The notes under the pieces are model-generated. The model was not told where the DNA came from. It made no database searches and worked only from the letters and a program-made list of their open reading frames with translations. Below are positions 24,338-32,258 of a DNA stretch of 37,124 nucleotides, piece after piece. The position numbers and the translations under genes are program-made. Each line of letters starts with the position of its first letter. The first letter of the stretch is position 1. The stretch is from the NCBI GenBank assembly GCA_943330455.2, contig CALQHT020000022.1:1-37124 (forward strand), in the 5' to 3' direction. Source of the stretch: Nitrosovibrio sp. Nv4. Lineage in GTDB: Bacteria; Pseudomonadota; Alphaproteobacteria; Acetobacterales; Acetobacteraceae.

Positions 24338-25084
24338 TTGTCTGGCGCCAACGCATCCGCGCTGATCGAGATCGACGGACTGACCAAACGCTTCGGCGGC
24401 TTCACCGCGGTGGACAACGTGTCCTTCACCGTGAAGCGCGGCGAAGTATTGGGATTCCTCGGCCCGAACGGCGCCGGAAAATCCACCACCATGCGCATGC
24501 TGGCGGGATTCATGATCCCGACCTCGGGACGTGCACGCATCTGCGGCCATGACGTCCAGACGGACGGGGTCGCGGCGCGCCGCGTGCTGGGGTTCCTGCC
24601 GGAAGGTGCGCCCACATACCCGGAAATGTCCGTCTCCGGCTTCCTGCGCTTCTGCGCCAAGATCCGCGGCTATCGCGGATCCGAACTGGACGACCGGATC
24701 CAGGGCGCCCTCGGCCTGACCGGGCTGCAAGGCGTGCGCCTGCAACCGGTGGAAACCCTGTCCAAGGGCTTCAAGCGCCGCGTCGGACTGGCACAGGCTC
24801 TGCTGCACGATCCGCCCGTGCTGGTGCTGGATGAGCCGACCGACGGCCTGGACCCGAACCAGAAGCATGAGGTCCGCGCCCTGATCGCCCGCATGGCGCC
24901 GGACAAGGCCATCGTCATCTCCACCCATATCCTGGAGGAGGTGGACGCCGTCTGCACGCGCGCGATGATCATCTCGAACGGGCGGGTGGTGGCCGACGCC
25001 ACACCGGCGGAACTGCAGCAGCGCCACCCATCAGGCAAGCTGGACGACGTGTTCCGGCAACTCACGATCAAGAATGCCGCGTGA
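24338..25084 (+). CDS. ABC transporter ATPase of a gliding-type (GldA-like) system
   Basis: The 248-residue subunit has Walker A GPNGAGKST (residues 42-50), signature LSKGFKRRVGLAQAL, Walker B VLVLDEPTDGLDP and the switch histidine in ISTHILEE. FLPEGAPTYPEMSV is the Q-loop region. Its closest type is the GldA/NatA group that drives ABC-2 membrane proteins. The start is read as TTG at 24338, because GGGAG lies nine bases upstream and residues after it begin the nucleotide-binding domain; no ATG or GTG fits as well. It is the first gene of an operon with the ABC-2 permease, GldG-like and DUF4340 proteins, though a repeat of about 88 bases lies in the gap after it. Confidence 0.9.
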   Translation: MSGANASALIEIDGLTKRFGGFTAVDNVSFTVKRGEVLGFLGPNGAGKSTTMRMLAGFMIPTSGRARICGHDVQTDGVAARRVLGFLPEGAPTYPEMSVSGFLRFCAKIRGYRGSELDDRIQGALGLTGLQGVRLQPVETLSKGFKRRVGLAQALLHDPPVLVLDEPTDGLDPNQKHEVRALIARMAPDKAIVISTHILEEVDAVCTRAMIISNGRVVADATPAELQQRHPSGKLDDVFRQLTIKNAA

Positions 25085-25130
25085 TACCGATTGGCGAAAA
25101 ACATGACCGCTTCACCGCTACCGGGTCGCC

Positions 25131-25218
25131 CCTCGTCATCGCCGAGCTTGACCCGGCAACCCGGGCTTCGACGACAGGGGACGGGTTGCCGGATCAAGTC
25201 CGGCAATGACGGTGAGGG
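25131..25218. repeat. Dispersed palindromic repeat, copy F, inside an operon
   Basis: The core starts CCTCGTCATCGCCGAGCTTG and ends AAGTCCGGCAATGACGGTGA. It occupies most of the 176-base gap between the ATPase and permease genes, where the transcript would form a stable hairpin. Confidence 0.8.
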
Positions 25219-25260
25219 GGTACGGACCAGCGTGAACGAACAGGACTTGAACGCATCGTC

Positions 25261-25992
25261 ATGAACAACATCCTGACCATCGCCGGCCGAGAACTCGCGG
25301 CCTATTTCGCCACCCCGGTCGCCACGGTGTTCATCGTCATCTTCCTGATCCTCCAGGGCGCGATGACCTTCAACCTGGGCAGCTTCTTCGACCGCGGGCA
25401 GGCGGATCTGAGCCCGTTCTTCACCTTCATCCCCTGGGTGTTCCTGCTGCTGATCCCCGCCATCACCATGCGGCTATGGGCCGAGGAGCGCCGGCAGGGC
25501 ACCATCGAGCTGCTGCTGACCCTGCCCATCACGCAAGGTCAGGCGGTGCTCGGGAAATTCCTGGCGGCCTGGGCATTCTGCGCCATCGCGCTGGCCCTGA
25601 CCTTCCCCTTCGTGATCACCGTCAACCTGCTGGGCAATCCGGATAACGGCGTGATCGCATCCGGCTATGTCGGCGCGCTGCTGGTCGCCGGCTCCTTCCT
25701 CGCGGTGGGGTCGGCGCTGTCGGCGGCCACCCGCAACCAGGTGATTGCCTTCGTGCTCGCGGTCGCGGTGTGCTTCGTGTTCGCCGTCGCCTCCTACCCG
25801 CTGGTGACCGATTTCCTGTCCCGCAACACGCCGGCCCTAGCCGAAATCGCCCGTCGGCTGGCGGTGCTGGACCGTTACCAGGCCTTCACCCGCGGCATCG
25901 TGTCGCTGCGCGATCTGGTGTTCTTCGCCAGCTTCATCGGGTTCTGGCTGTTCCTGAATACCGTGCTTGTCGATCAGCGGAAGGCGGACTGA
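25261..25992 (+). CDS. ABC-2 type permease (GldF-like)
   Basis: The 243-residue protein has six predicted membrane helices, the ABC-2 pattern: one near residues 15-35, a pair around 58-75 and 95-120, then three more to the C-terminus. The LWAEERRQGTIELLLTLPIT stretch after the second helix is the characteristic ABC-2 coupling segment (ERR.GT.ELLLT.P). Together with the ATPase and the GldG-like protein it forms an inner-membrane complex. The transported substrate is unknown; members outside the Bacteroidetes are not tied to gliding. It ends three bases before the GldG-like gene. Confidence 0.9.
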   Translation: MNNILTIAGRELAAYFATPVATVFIVIFLILQGAMTFNLGSFFDRGQADLSPFFTFIPWVFLLLIPAITMRLWAEERRQGTIELLLTLPITQGQAVLGKFLAAWAFCAIALALTFPFVITVNLLGNPDNGVIASGYVGALLVAGSFLAVGSALSAATRNQVIAFVLAVAVCFVFAVASYPLVTDFLSRNTPALAEIARRLAVLDRYQAFTRGIVSLRDLVFFASFIGFWLFLNTVLVDQRKAD

Positions 25993-25995
25993 GCC

Positions 25996-27912
25996 ATGCG
26001 ACGGCTTTCCTTTTCCATTGTCGGCGTCCTGGCCGCCCTGGCGATCGCAATCGGCATCAACCTGTTCGCCGATGCGCGCCTCGCCAACATGCAGCTCGAT
26101 CTCACCAAGAGCGGGCTTTACTCGCTGTCGCCCGGCACAAGAACGATCCTGTCCGGGCTGAAGGAGCCGATCACGCTCCGGCTGTTCTATTCCCGCCGGC
26201 TGGGCAGCACCGTGCCGGTCTATGGCAGCTTCGCCGATCAGGTGCGGGAGATGCTGCAGAACTACGCCTCCGTCTCCGGCGGCAAGATCAAGCTGGAATT
26301 CTACGACCCGGAACCGTTCAGCGACACCGAGGACCGCGCCATGGCCTATGGGCTGCAAGGCGTGCCGGTGGATCAGGGTGGCCAGCAGGTCTATTTCGGC
26401 CTCGCCGGCACCAATCTGCAGGACGACGAGCGCGCCATCGCGTTCTTCCAGCCGGAGCGGCAGCGCTTCCTGGAGTTCGACCTGACCAAGCTGGTCTATG
26501 AGCTGTCCAATCCCAAGCGCCCCGTCATCGGTGTGATGTCGTCTCTGATGCTGGACGGCGATCCGCGCATGATGATGATGACGCGTGGTCAGGGGCCGCA
26601 GGGACAGCCCTTCGCCTCGGCGCAGTTGCTGCGCCAGACCAACACGGTGAAGACCGTCGCCACCGACGCGCAGGTGATCGAGCCCGACATCCAGGTGCTG
26701 CTGGTCGCCCAGGCGCAGAACCTGTCGGACGCGACGCAGTACGCCATCGACCAGTTCGTCATGCGCGGCGGGCGGCTGATGGTGATGGTCGATCCGTGGA
26801 GCGAGGCGATGGCCGCCGTCCCGTCGCAGACCGGCCAGCCGCCGACCGACACCGGATCGGACCTGAAGAAACTGTTCGACGCCTGGGGCATCGAATTCGA
26901 CCGCACCAAGGTCGTCGGCGACCTGACCGGCGCCTGGCGGGTGCGCGCCGGTGGCGACGAGCGGGTGCAGGCGGTCAATTATGTCGCCTGGTTCAATATC
27001 CGCGACGGTCTGAACCACGACGATCCCGCCACCGTCGATCTCAGTCAGGTGACGGTCGCGTCGTCCGGCTTCCTGAAAAAGGCCGAGGGCGCGCAGATCG
27101 AGTTCACCCCGCTGCTGACCAGCAGTCCCCGTTCGGCGCTGCTGACGGTGGATCAGGTGAAGCAGCCGCAACCCACGAAAATCCTGGCCGATTTCAAGCC
27201 GGACGGCACCGGTCGGGTGATCGCCGCTCGGGTGCGCGGGGTGCTGAAATCCGCCTTCACTGGCCCGCCGGAACTTGCGGCCGACCAGAAGCGGCCGGAC
27301 GATTTCCCCGCCCACAAGGCGCAGACCGACGGCCCCGCCAATATGGTGGTGGTCGCCGATGCCGACCTGCTGGCCGACCGGTTCTGGGTGCGGATCCAGG
27401 AATTCTTCGGTCAGCAGACCATGACCCCGTTCGCCGATAACGGCCCCTTCGTCGCCAACCTGATCGGCACCCTGTCCGGCGGCGATGCGCTGATCGGTCT
27501 GCGGTCGCGCGGCGATACCAACCGGCCGTTCTTGCTGGTGGCGGAGATGCAAAGCGACGCCGAAGCCCGCTTCCGCCAGACCGAGCAATCGCTGCAAAAG
27601 CATTTGGAGGAGGTGGAGAAGAAGCTCCGCACCCTCCGATCCGGCAGCGGCGGCGGGGAGGGCGGCGAACGCGCCAAGGCCGAGGCAGTCATCACGCCGG
27701 AGCAGCGGGCCGCGATCGACGACGCGCGCAACGATATCGTGCAGACCCGGCAGAAGCTGCGGGTCGTGCAGTTGGAGTTGAACCGCGATATCTCGGCGCT
27801 GGAAACCGCGCTTCGCATCTTCAACATCGTGATGGTGCCGGCCGTTCTGACCGTGCTGGCGATCGGACTGGCCCTGGTCCAACGCAGCCGGCGCGCGAGG
27901 GCCCGCTCATGA
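25996..27912 (+). CDS. GldG-like auxiliary protein of the ABC system
   Basis: The 638-residue protein has an N-terminal anchor (residues about 4-24), a large periplasmic part and a second membrane helix near 608-629. The periplasmic part opens with DLTKSGLYSLSPGT and ITLRLFYSRRLG, hallmarks of the GldG/ABC-transporter auxiliary family, and contains MRGGRLMVMVDPWSEA. Just before the final helix are charged coiled-coil stretches (about residues 515-548 and 575-605) separated by a Gly-rich linker. Family proteins partner with the GldF-type permease; their biochemical role is unresolved. GGAAGG precedes the ATG. The stop overlaps the start of the DUF4340 gene (ATGA), giving strong coupling. Confidence 0.9.
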   Translation: MRRLSFSIVGVLAALAIAIGINLFADARLANMQLDLTKSGLYSLSPGTRTILSGLKEPITLRLFYSRRLGSTVPVYGSFADQVREMLQNYASVSGGKIKLEFYDPEPFSDTEDRAMAYGLQGVPVDQGGQQVYFGLAGTNLQDDERAIAFFQPERQRFLEFDLTKLVYELSNPKRPVIGVMSSLMLDGDPRMMMMTRGQGPQGQPFASAQLLRQTNTVKTVATDAQVIEPDIQVLLVAQAQNLSDATQYAIDQFVMRGGRLMVMVDPWSEAMAAVPSQTGQPPTDTGSDLKKLFDAWGIEFDRTKVVGDLTGAWRVRAGGDERVQAVNYVAWFNIRDGLNHDDPATVDLSQVTVASSGFLKKAEGAQIEFTPLLTSSPRSALLTVDQVKQPQPTKILADFKPDGTGRVIAARVRGVLKSAFTGPPELAADQKRPDDFPAHKAQTDGPANMVVVADADLLADRFWVRIQEFFGQQTMTPFADNGPFVANLIGTLSGGDALIGLRSRGDTNRPFLLVAEMQSDAEARFRQTEQSLQKHLEEVEKKLRTLRSGSGGGEGGERAKAEAVITPEQRAAIDDARNDIVQTRQKLRVVQLELNRDISALETALRIFNIVMVPAVLTVLAIGLALVQRSRRARARS

Positions 27913-29117
27913 GCCCGCGCACGCTCCTTATCCTGATCGTCGCCGGTGTGGCGGCTCTGGCCGGCGGTTGGTTTTTCGGTACCGCCACCAAGCCGCAGCA
28001 GGTCGCGGTCGATACCGGGCAGTTGATGTTCCCCGGTCTGGCGCCGAAGCTGCAAGGTGCGGTGAAGATCGAGATCACCAACCAGGGCAAGACCACGACG
28101 ATCGAACGCAAAGGCACACCTGGGAACGAAACCTGGGGATTGGCCGATCGTGGCGGCTACCGCGTGCAGGACACCAAGCTGCGCGGCATGCTGACCGGCC
28201 TGACCGAACTGCGTCTGGTCGAACAGCGCACCACCGACCTCGAGCAGTTCGGACGGCTCGGCTTGCAGGACCCTGACGCCAAGGAATCGAAATCCAACCT
28301 GTTGCGCGTGCTGGATGCCAGCGGGCAGCCGATGGTGTCGGTGATCGTCGGCCACCGCCGCGTGCGCACGCAAGCGAAAGTCGCCGAACAGGTCTATGTG
28401 CGCCGCCCGGGCGAGAACCAGACCTGGCTGGCCGAGGGCAATCTGCAGGTCGACGCCGATCCGCAGCTTTGGCTGGATCGCGATATCCTGAACATCGCCC
28501 ACACGAAGATCGAGCGGGTTGCCGTCACTCGCGGCGACCAGGTGCTGGAACTGGCCGGCAAGGACGGCAAACTGTCCGTCACCAAGCCGGACAATGCACC
28601 TCCGTTGGAAGAATACCGGGTCGAGGACGTGGCGCGCGCGCTGGAATCGCTGACATTCCAGGATGTCCAGCCCGACGCGGCCCCCACCGGCGAGGCGATC
28701 GGCCAGGGCGCCTTCACCACGACCGACGGGCTGACCATCACCGCTATTGTCCTGAAGGGCGAGAAGGACATCTGGGCGCGGTTTGCCGTAACCGGTGATG
28801 ACAAAGCCAAGGCGGAGGCCGAACGGCTGAACGCGAAACTGGCCGGGTGGACGTTCCAGTTGGGGTCGTGGAAGGAAAAGGCGCTGATCCCGGTGCTGGA
28901 TGACCTGAAAGCCGCGGAGAAACCGCCGGCAGAGGCGCCGGCCGATGCGGCCGCGCCGGGGGCATCGGAAGCCACGCCTGCCCCCGCGCCGGCACCGATG
29001 TCCGCGCCGGCGACGGCCGACCCTGCCGCGGGCGCGACTGGGGCCGCATCCGAGACTCCCACCCCGACCGATGCGCCGCCCGCCACCGCGGGAGCGACCG
29101 AGACCCCCAAACCATGA
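27909..29117 (+). CDS. DUF4340 protein associated with the GldG-like ABC system
   Basis: The 402-residue product has one N-terminal membrane anchor (residues about 4-22, LLILIVAGVAALAGGWFFG) and a periplasmic DUF4340 region made of repeated beta-rich segments, with VIVGHRRVRTQAKVAEQVYV and WLDRDILNI blocks seen in this family. The last 70 residues or so are a low-complexity Ala/Pro/Thr tail that begins after EKPPAEAPAD. DUF4340 genes are regularly found directly after GldG-like genes, which agrees with its position here. The role is unknown; binding a cell-envelope partner of the transporter is a guess. It overlaps both neighbours by four bases. Confidence 0.88.
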   Translation: MSPRTLLILIVAGVAALAGGWFFGTATKPQQVAVDTGQLMFPGLAPKLQGAVKIEITNQGKTTTIERKGTPGNETWGLADRGGYRVQDTKLRGMLTGLTELRLVEQRTTDLEQFGRLGLQDPDAKESKSNLLRVLDASGQPMVSVIVGHRRVRTQAKVAEQVYVRRPGENQTWLAEGNLQVDADPQLWLDRDILNIAHTKIERVAVTRGDQVLELAGKDGKLSVTKPDNAPPLEEYRVEDVARALESLTFQDVQPDAAPTGEAIGQGAFTTTDGLTITAIVLKGEKDIWARFAVTGDDKAKAEAERLNAKLAGWTFQLGSWKEKALIPVLDDLKAAEKPPAEAPADAAAPGASEATPAPAPAPMSAPATADPAAGATGAASETPTPTDAPPATAGATETPKP

Positions 29118-29554
29118 CAGATCGCGAATATCCCACCCGCCCGTTCGTCGGAATCGGGATCGTCGTCATCAAGGACGACCACGTCCTGCTGTGCCGGCGC
29201 GGCAAGCCGCCCAATGTCGGCAGTTGGACCTTGCCGGGGGGCGCCCAGGACCTCGGCGAAACCTGCGAGGCCGCCGCCCGTCGCGAACTGGAAGAGGAAA
29301 CCGGCCTGACCGTCGGCGACCTGCATTTCTGCGCCTATGTCGACACCGTCCGCCGCGACAAGGACGGACGCGTGCGGTTCCACTACACGATCCTGGATTT
29401 TGCCGCCCTCTGGCAATCCGGCGAGCCAGTCGCCAGCACCGATGTCAGCGAAACCCATTGGGCGCCGATGGACGACCTGGAACCCTACGACCTGTGGAGC
29501 GAGGCGCATCGCGTCATCGCCATCGCTCGTCGCCTGATCGCCGAAGCCCCGTAA
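29114..29554 (+). CDS. NUDIX hydrolase
   Basis: The 146-residue protein contains a complete Nudix box from Gly43 to Leu65, including Glu49 and the RELEEETGL segment (Arg57, Glu58, Glu61, Glu62). The N-terminal VGIGIVVIKDDHVLLCRRG and the GSWTLPGG approach to the box resemble ADP-ribose or nucleoside-diphosphate-sugar pyrophosphatases. Substrate cannot be set from sequence. Its ATG overlaps the stop of the DUF4340 gene, so it is the last cistron of the ABC operon; whether it is functionally tied to the transporter or just co-transcribed is unknown. A dispersed repeat follows at once. Confidence 0.9.
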   Translation: MTDREYPTRPFVGIGIVVIKDDHVLLCRRGKPPNVGSWTLPGGAQDLGETCEAAARRELEEETGLTVGDLHFCAYVDTVRRDKDGRVRFHYTILDFAALWQSGEPVASTDVSETHWAPMDDLEPYDLWSEAHRVIAIARRLIAEAP

Positions 29555-29562
29555 CACCAACC

Positions 29563-29713
29563 CGCCGAAACAATGAACGATGCCCCCGCCCCGTCCCCTC
29601 ACCGTCATTGCCGGGCCTGACCCGGCAACCCGCGCTGCATCGGCAGGGGGCGGGTTGCTGGATCAAGTCCGGCAATGACGGTGAGGGGACGCCTATGGGT
29701 CATTGTTTCGGCG
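29563..29713. repeat. Dispersed palindromic repeat, copy G with perfect 14-base end repeats
   Basis: CGCCGAAACAATGA (29563-29576) and TCATTGTTTCGGCG (29700-29713) are perfect inverted ends of a 151-base unit. The palindromic core is at 29598-29687. The unit begins within nine bases of the NUDIX stop codon and ends about 15 bases before the ribosome binding site of the NTF2-like gene, so it forms almost the whole intergenic space. Confidence 0.85.
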
Positions 29714-29741
29714 AGTTAGTATAACCGGAAGGAACCTCAAG

Positions 29742-30164
29742 ATGGCCGCATCCGTCGAAGACCGCCTGGCGATCAACGATCTGTTCGTGCGCTATGCCAC
29801 CGCGCTGGATAATGGCGATGTCGATACCATCGTGGGCTGCTTTACCGAGGACGGCTCCCTCGAAAGCCCCGCGGTCGGGGTCTATTCCGGTCGTGCGGGA
29901 ATTCGGGAATTTTCCAACCGCTTCGCCGCTTTCCGGGCGAGAGGTTCCCAATTGCGGCATGTGCTGTCCAACCTCGCCGTGAGCGTCAACGGCGATCAGG
30001 CCCATGCCACGGCCTATCTGGTCAACATCATCACCCGCAATGGCAAGTCCGAGATGATGCCGCCCGGCCGCTATGATTGCCGTCTGGAACGGGTCGACGG
30101 CGAATGGCTGTTCAAGCACCGCCTAGTGGTGCTGGACGCGGAGTTCAAGCTGGAAGGCATTTAG
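29742..30164 (+). CDS. SnoaL/NTF2-like protein
   Basis: The 140-residue protein shows the SnoaL-like pattern. Its opening is DRLAINDLFVRYATALDNGD, then CFTEDGSL, a RAGIREFSNRF helix and the HVLSNLAVSVNGDQAHATAYL strand, and it closes with the RLERVDGEWLFKHRLVVLDAEF segment. Members are small ketosteroid-isomerase-like enzymes or dioxygenase-beta-like proteins. His and Asp residues are in the usual cavity positions but no certain catalytic set can be named. The ATG at 29742 has GGAAGGAA upstream; the frame continuing to 29703 has no better start. Its 3' end overlaps by 20 bases the end of the convergent gene. Confidence 0.85.
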   Translation: MAASVEDRLAINDLFVRYATALDNGDVDTIVGCFTEDGSLESPAVGVYSGRAGIREFSNRFAAFRARGSQLRHVLSNLAVSVNGDQAHATAYLVNIITRNGKSEMMPPGRYDCRLERVDGEWLFKHRLVVLDAEFKLEGI

Positions 30165-30714
30165 CCGACGGCTGCCGCCCGGCTTTGCGCGGCGTTGGCA
30201 GACTGGAACGAACCGGCTGGGGCGGCGCGGCGGCGATCAGCGGTTTGAACAGCAGCGATCCCTCCGGTTCATGCCCCGCGGCGGACAGACCGCCCGCGAC
30301 GTCCCCATCCGCGCTGTGCACGACGCTGCGCACCGCGACACAATCGAAGCGGCGGCCGAGACTTTCCAGCTCTCCCACCAGCGCGGCCAGCACGGCCGGC
30401 GGGTCCAGCAGATCGACCGCCACGAAATGTTCGGCGACCAGCACCCGGCCGCGCTCCAGATCCTGGTCGACGCGGTAACAGAACAGCCCGCAGGGAAATT
30501 CCCGCCCGGTCCGACGAGCCACGACGATGCCGCCGACACTGGCCCGACGCACCTGGGTCAACTGGCGCGCGAACCGCAGCCAAGCCGCCAGTGCCAGGCC
30601 GGGAACCGCTTCCCGGATCAGCGGATAGACCGAACGGGCCTCATCTTGTGCCAGGGTGGTGATTGTGAATGCCGCCATGTCTATGTGTCCGTCGCCCCCT
30701 TGCCTGAACGTCAT
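30145..30714 (-). CDS. GNAT-like protein, function not assigned
   Basis: The product has about 189 residues. Its central part reads like an acetyltransferase core: a helix SVYPLIREAVPGLALAAW, strands GGIVVARRTG and CGLFCYRVD, then LVAEHFVAVDLLDP followed by a helix and CVAVRSVV. The classical acetyl-CoA loop (R/Q-x-x-G-x-G/A) is not visible, so substrate and activity are uncertain. The C-terminal 25 residues are a basic, Pro-rich tail. The ATG at 30714 is favoured by GGGGA 10 bases upstream; an internal ATG at 30678 is the alternative and lacks a good site. It overlaps the NTF2-like gene tail to tail and is divergent from the Crp/Fnr gene. Confidence 0.6.
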   Translation of the reverse strand: MTFRQGGDGHIDMAAFTITTLAQDEARSVYPLIREAVPGLALAAWLRFARQLTQVRRASVGGIVVARRTGREFPCGLFCYRVDQDLERGRVLVAEHFVAVDLLDPPAVLAALVGELESLGRRFDCVAVRSVVHSADGDVAGGLSAAGHEPEGSLLFKPLIAAAPPQPVRSSLPTPRKAGRQPSAKCLPA

Positions 30715-31172
30715 CGCCTGAACATCCCCATCCGACGGCGTCGGCTGGCGTTCCATTCGCCAAACGGCCGTTGGCGGAAAGCCGGTGACGAGCGCTTCCA
30801 CCAACGTGCATCCCCATCAGGGACATCTTCGATGGGCAGCCAGCGACGGGAGCCTGCCGGAGACGAACCGGCCGTGGCGTTGATCCAGATCAAGGTGGAT
30901 GCCAATCTTTGGCCGTAGCTGGTTCTATCAACGGTCCGAATTGGTGGTTGCCCGCGTCCCGTCTTCGTCAGCGCCGAACTTGATCCGGCAGCCCGCTCCC
31001 CCTCCGCGGCAGCGCGGGCTGCCGGGACCAGATCGGCGGGGGAGGGGGCGCTGCACCGGTCAATGGTTCGGGCGGTTGGTAAAATAGGGCTGGCGGGAAG
31101 GGGGTTCGCCCACCAGAATCGCCACGGGGAGTCGATGCGGGTCAGATCAAGGCCCGCGGGCAAAGGTTACCA
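30715..31172 (+). other. Divergent intergenic region before the Crp/Fnr gene
   Basis: These 458 bases lie between two diverging genes. They include an eroded dispersed repeat at 30961-31085 and the AAAGG ribosome binding site of the Crp/Fnr gene at 31162-31166. No gene or exact FNR operator (TTGAT-N4-ATCAA) was found. Confidence 0.5.
30961..31085. repeat. Dispersed palindromic repeat, copy H (eroded)
   Basis: The core keeps GCGCCGAACTTGATCCGGCA and a complementary CGGGCTGCCGGGACCAGATC. The right outer arm GTCAATGGTTCGGGCGGTTG matches copies A and B. Position is upstream of the Crp/Fnr gene. Confidence 0.65.
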
Positions 31173-31922
31173 ATGATCGTCAAACAGAGCCGACAGGTCG
31201 TCCCGGGGTCCCAGCACCCCTCGCTCAACGGACCTGAGCCCTGCGCTCACTGTTCGGCGCGGCAATTCAGCGTATGCAACGCTATTCCGGAAGCGGACAT
31301 GGTGCGCTTGGCCAATGCCGCGACCGTTGCCGCCGCCCATCCCGGCAGTTGCTTTATCGAGGAAGGGGAACCCGCCACCGCCTTCTTCAACATCACCGCC
31401 GGCACCGCCAAACTGTTCAAGCTGCTGCCGGACGGACGTCGGCAGATCACCGGGTTCGTCAGTGTTGGCCATTTTCTGGGCCTCGCGGTATCCGACACCT
31501 ATGCGTTCAGCGCCGAAGCGATTGACGAGGTGCGGTATTGCCGCTTTTCCCGCCCTCGGCTGCGCACCCTGCTGGACGATTTTCCGCTGATGGAAAAGCG
31601 CCTGCTGGAAGTGGCATCCAACGAACTGGTCGCCGCACAGGAACAGATGCTGCTGCTGGGTCGCAAAACCGCGCGAGAGCGGCTGGCCTCCTTCCTGATC
31701 ATGCAAAGCCGCCAGGGCGCGGCCTGCCAGGCACCGCGGCAACGCTTCGCCCTGCGCATGACCCGGAGCGACATCGCCGATTACCTGGGGCTGACGATCG
31801 AAACCGTCAGCCGCACCCTGACCCGGCTGCGCACCGAGGGCCTGATCGAGATCCCATCCGTCGCGGAAATCGCGATCACTCGCCCGGCGGCGCTTGGGCA
31901 ACTCGCCGGCGGCCTGACCTGA
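31173..31922 (+). CDS. Crp/Fnr-family regulator of the oxygen-sensing FNR/FnrN type
   Basis: The 249-residue protein has an N-terminal cysteine cluster Cys24-x2-Cys27-x7-Cys35 and a fourth cysteine at Cys123 (RYCRF). That is the ligand set of FnrN/Anr-type proteins that bind an oxygen-labile [4Fe-4S] cluster. A cyclic-nucleotide-like beta barrel covers residues about 45-130, a long dimer helix 135-165, and a C-terminal winged helix-turn-helix contains DIADYLGLTIETVSRTLTRL. The recognition helix has Glu210, Ser213 and Arg214, the E..SR signature that reads TTGAT half-sites. It is predicted to activate genes under low oxygen. AAAGG precedes the ATG. No matching operator was found in the window, so targets are unknown. 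Confidence 0.93.
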   Translation: MIVKQSRQVVPGSQHPSLNGPEPCAHCSARQFSVCNAIPEADMVRLANAATVAAAHPGSCFIEEGEPATAFFNITAGTAKLFKLLPDGRRQITGFVSVGHFLGLAVSDTYAFSAEAIDEVRYCRFSRPRLRTLLDDFPLMEKRLLEVASNELVAAQEQMLLLGRKTARERLASFLIMQSRQGAACQAPRQRFALRMTRSDIADYLGLTIETVSRTLTRLRTEGLIEIPSVAEIAITRPAALGQLAGGLT

Positions 31923-31942
31923 GGTCTACGGAGACGGATCGC

Positions 31943-32026
31943 TGGTGCGAGAGGGGGGATTCGAACCCCCATGCCCGAAGGCGGTCGATTTTGAGCCGAC
32001 TGCGTCTACCGTTCCGCCACTCTCGC
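31943..32026 (-). tRNA. tRNA-Leu (anticodon CAA)
   Basis: On the minus strand the gene starts GCGAGAG and ends CTCTCGC plus A and an encoded CCA. The anticodon stem GTCGG/TCGAC encloses CTCAAAA, giving anticodon CAA for UUG codons. The variable arm CGCCTTCGGGCA is long, as in type II tRNAs, and the T arm contains GGTTCGAATCC. It starts 20 bases beyond the Crp/Fnr stop codon, convergent with it. Confidence 0.97.
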
Positions 32027-32035
32027 TTGTGTCGG

Positions 32036-32063
32036 ATCATACTCCATTTGTCAGCGGGGACAA
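32036..32063 (-). promoter_or_regulatory. Probable promoter of tRNA-Leu
   Basis: On the minus strand TTGTCC (32063-32058) and TATGAT (32041-32036) are spaced by 16 bases and end nine bases before the tRNA. Both hexamers are close to the housekeeping consensus. Confidence 0.5.
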
Positions 32064-32258
32064 CGGATGTTGAACGCGCGGATGCGGATTGGGTGGCGCA
32101 AAAATCAACCGCGGCCCGGGTTGACCGTTGGGCACCCCTGTTCAACCGGCCTTCTGGCAGGACCGGCCACGCGAAGGCCGGACCAGTGCCGGCGAATGAC
32201 ATCGATTGGCCATGATCGCGCGGCAATGTTCCGCCCATGCCGTTTTGGTCACCGGGAG

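Noticed and set aside
25837-27882. 681-codon antisense frame opposite the GldG-like gene
   Set aside because: Shadow of the GC-rich coding strand; no start site or domain.
31130-31172. Possible FNR operator before the Crp/Fnr gene
   Set aside because: TCGAT and ATCAA are present but nine bases apart instead of four, so the palindrome is not an FNR site.
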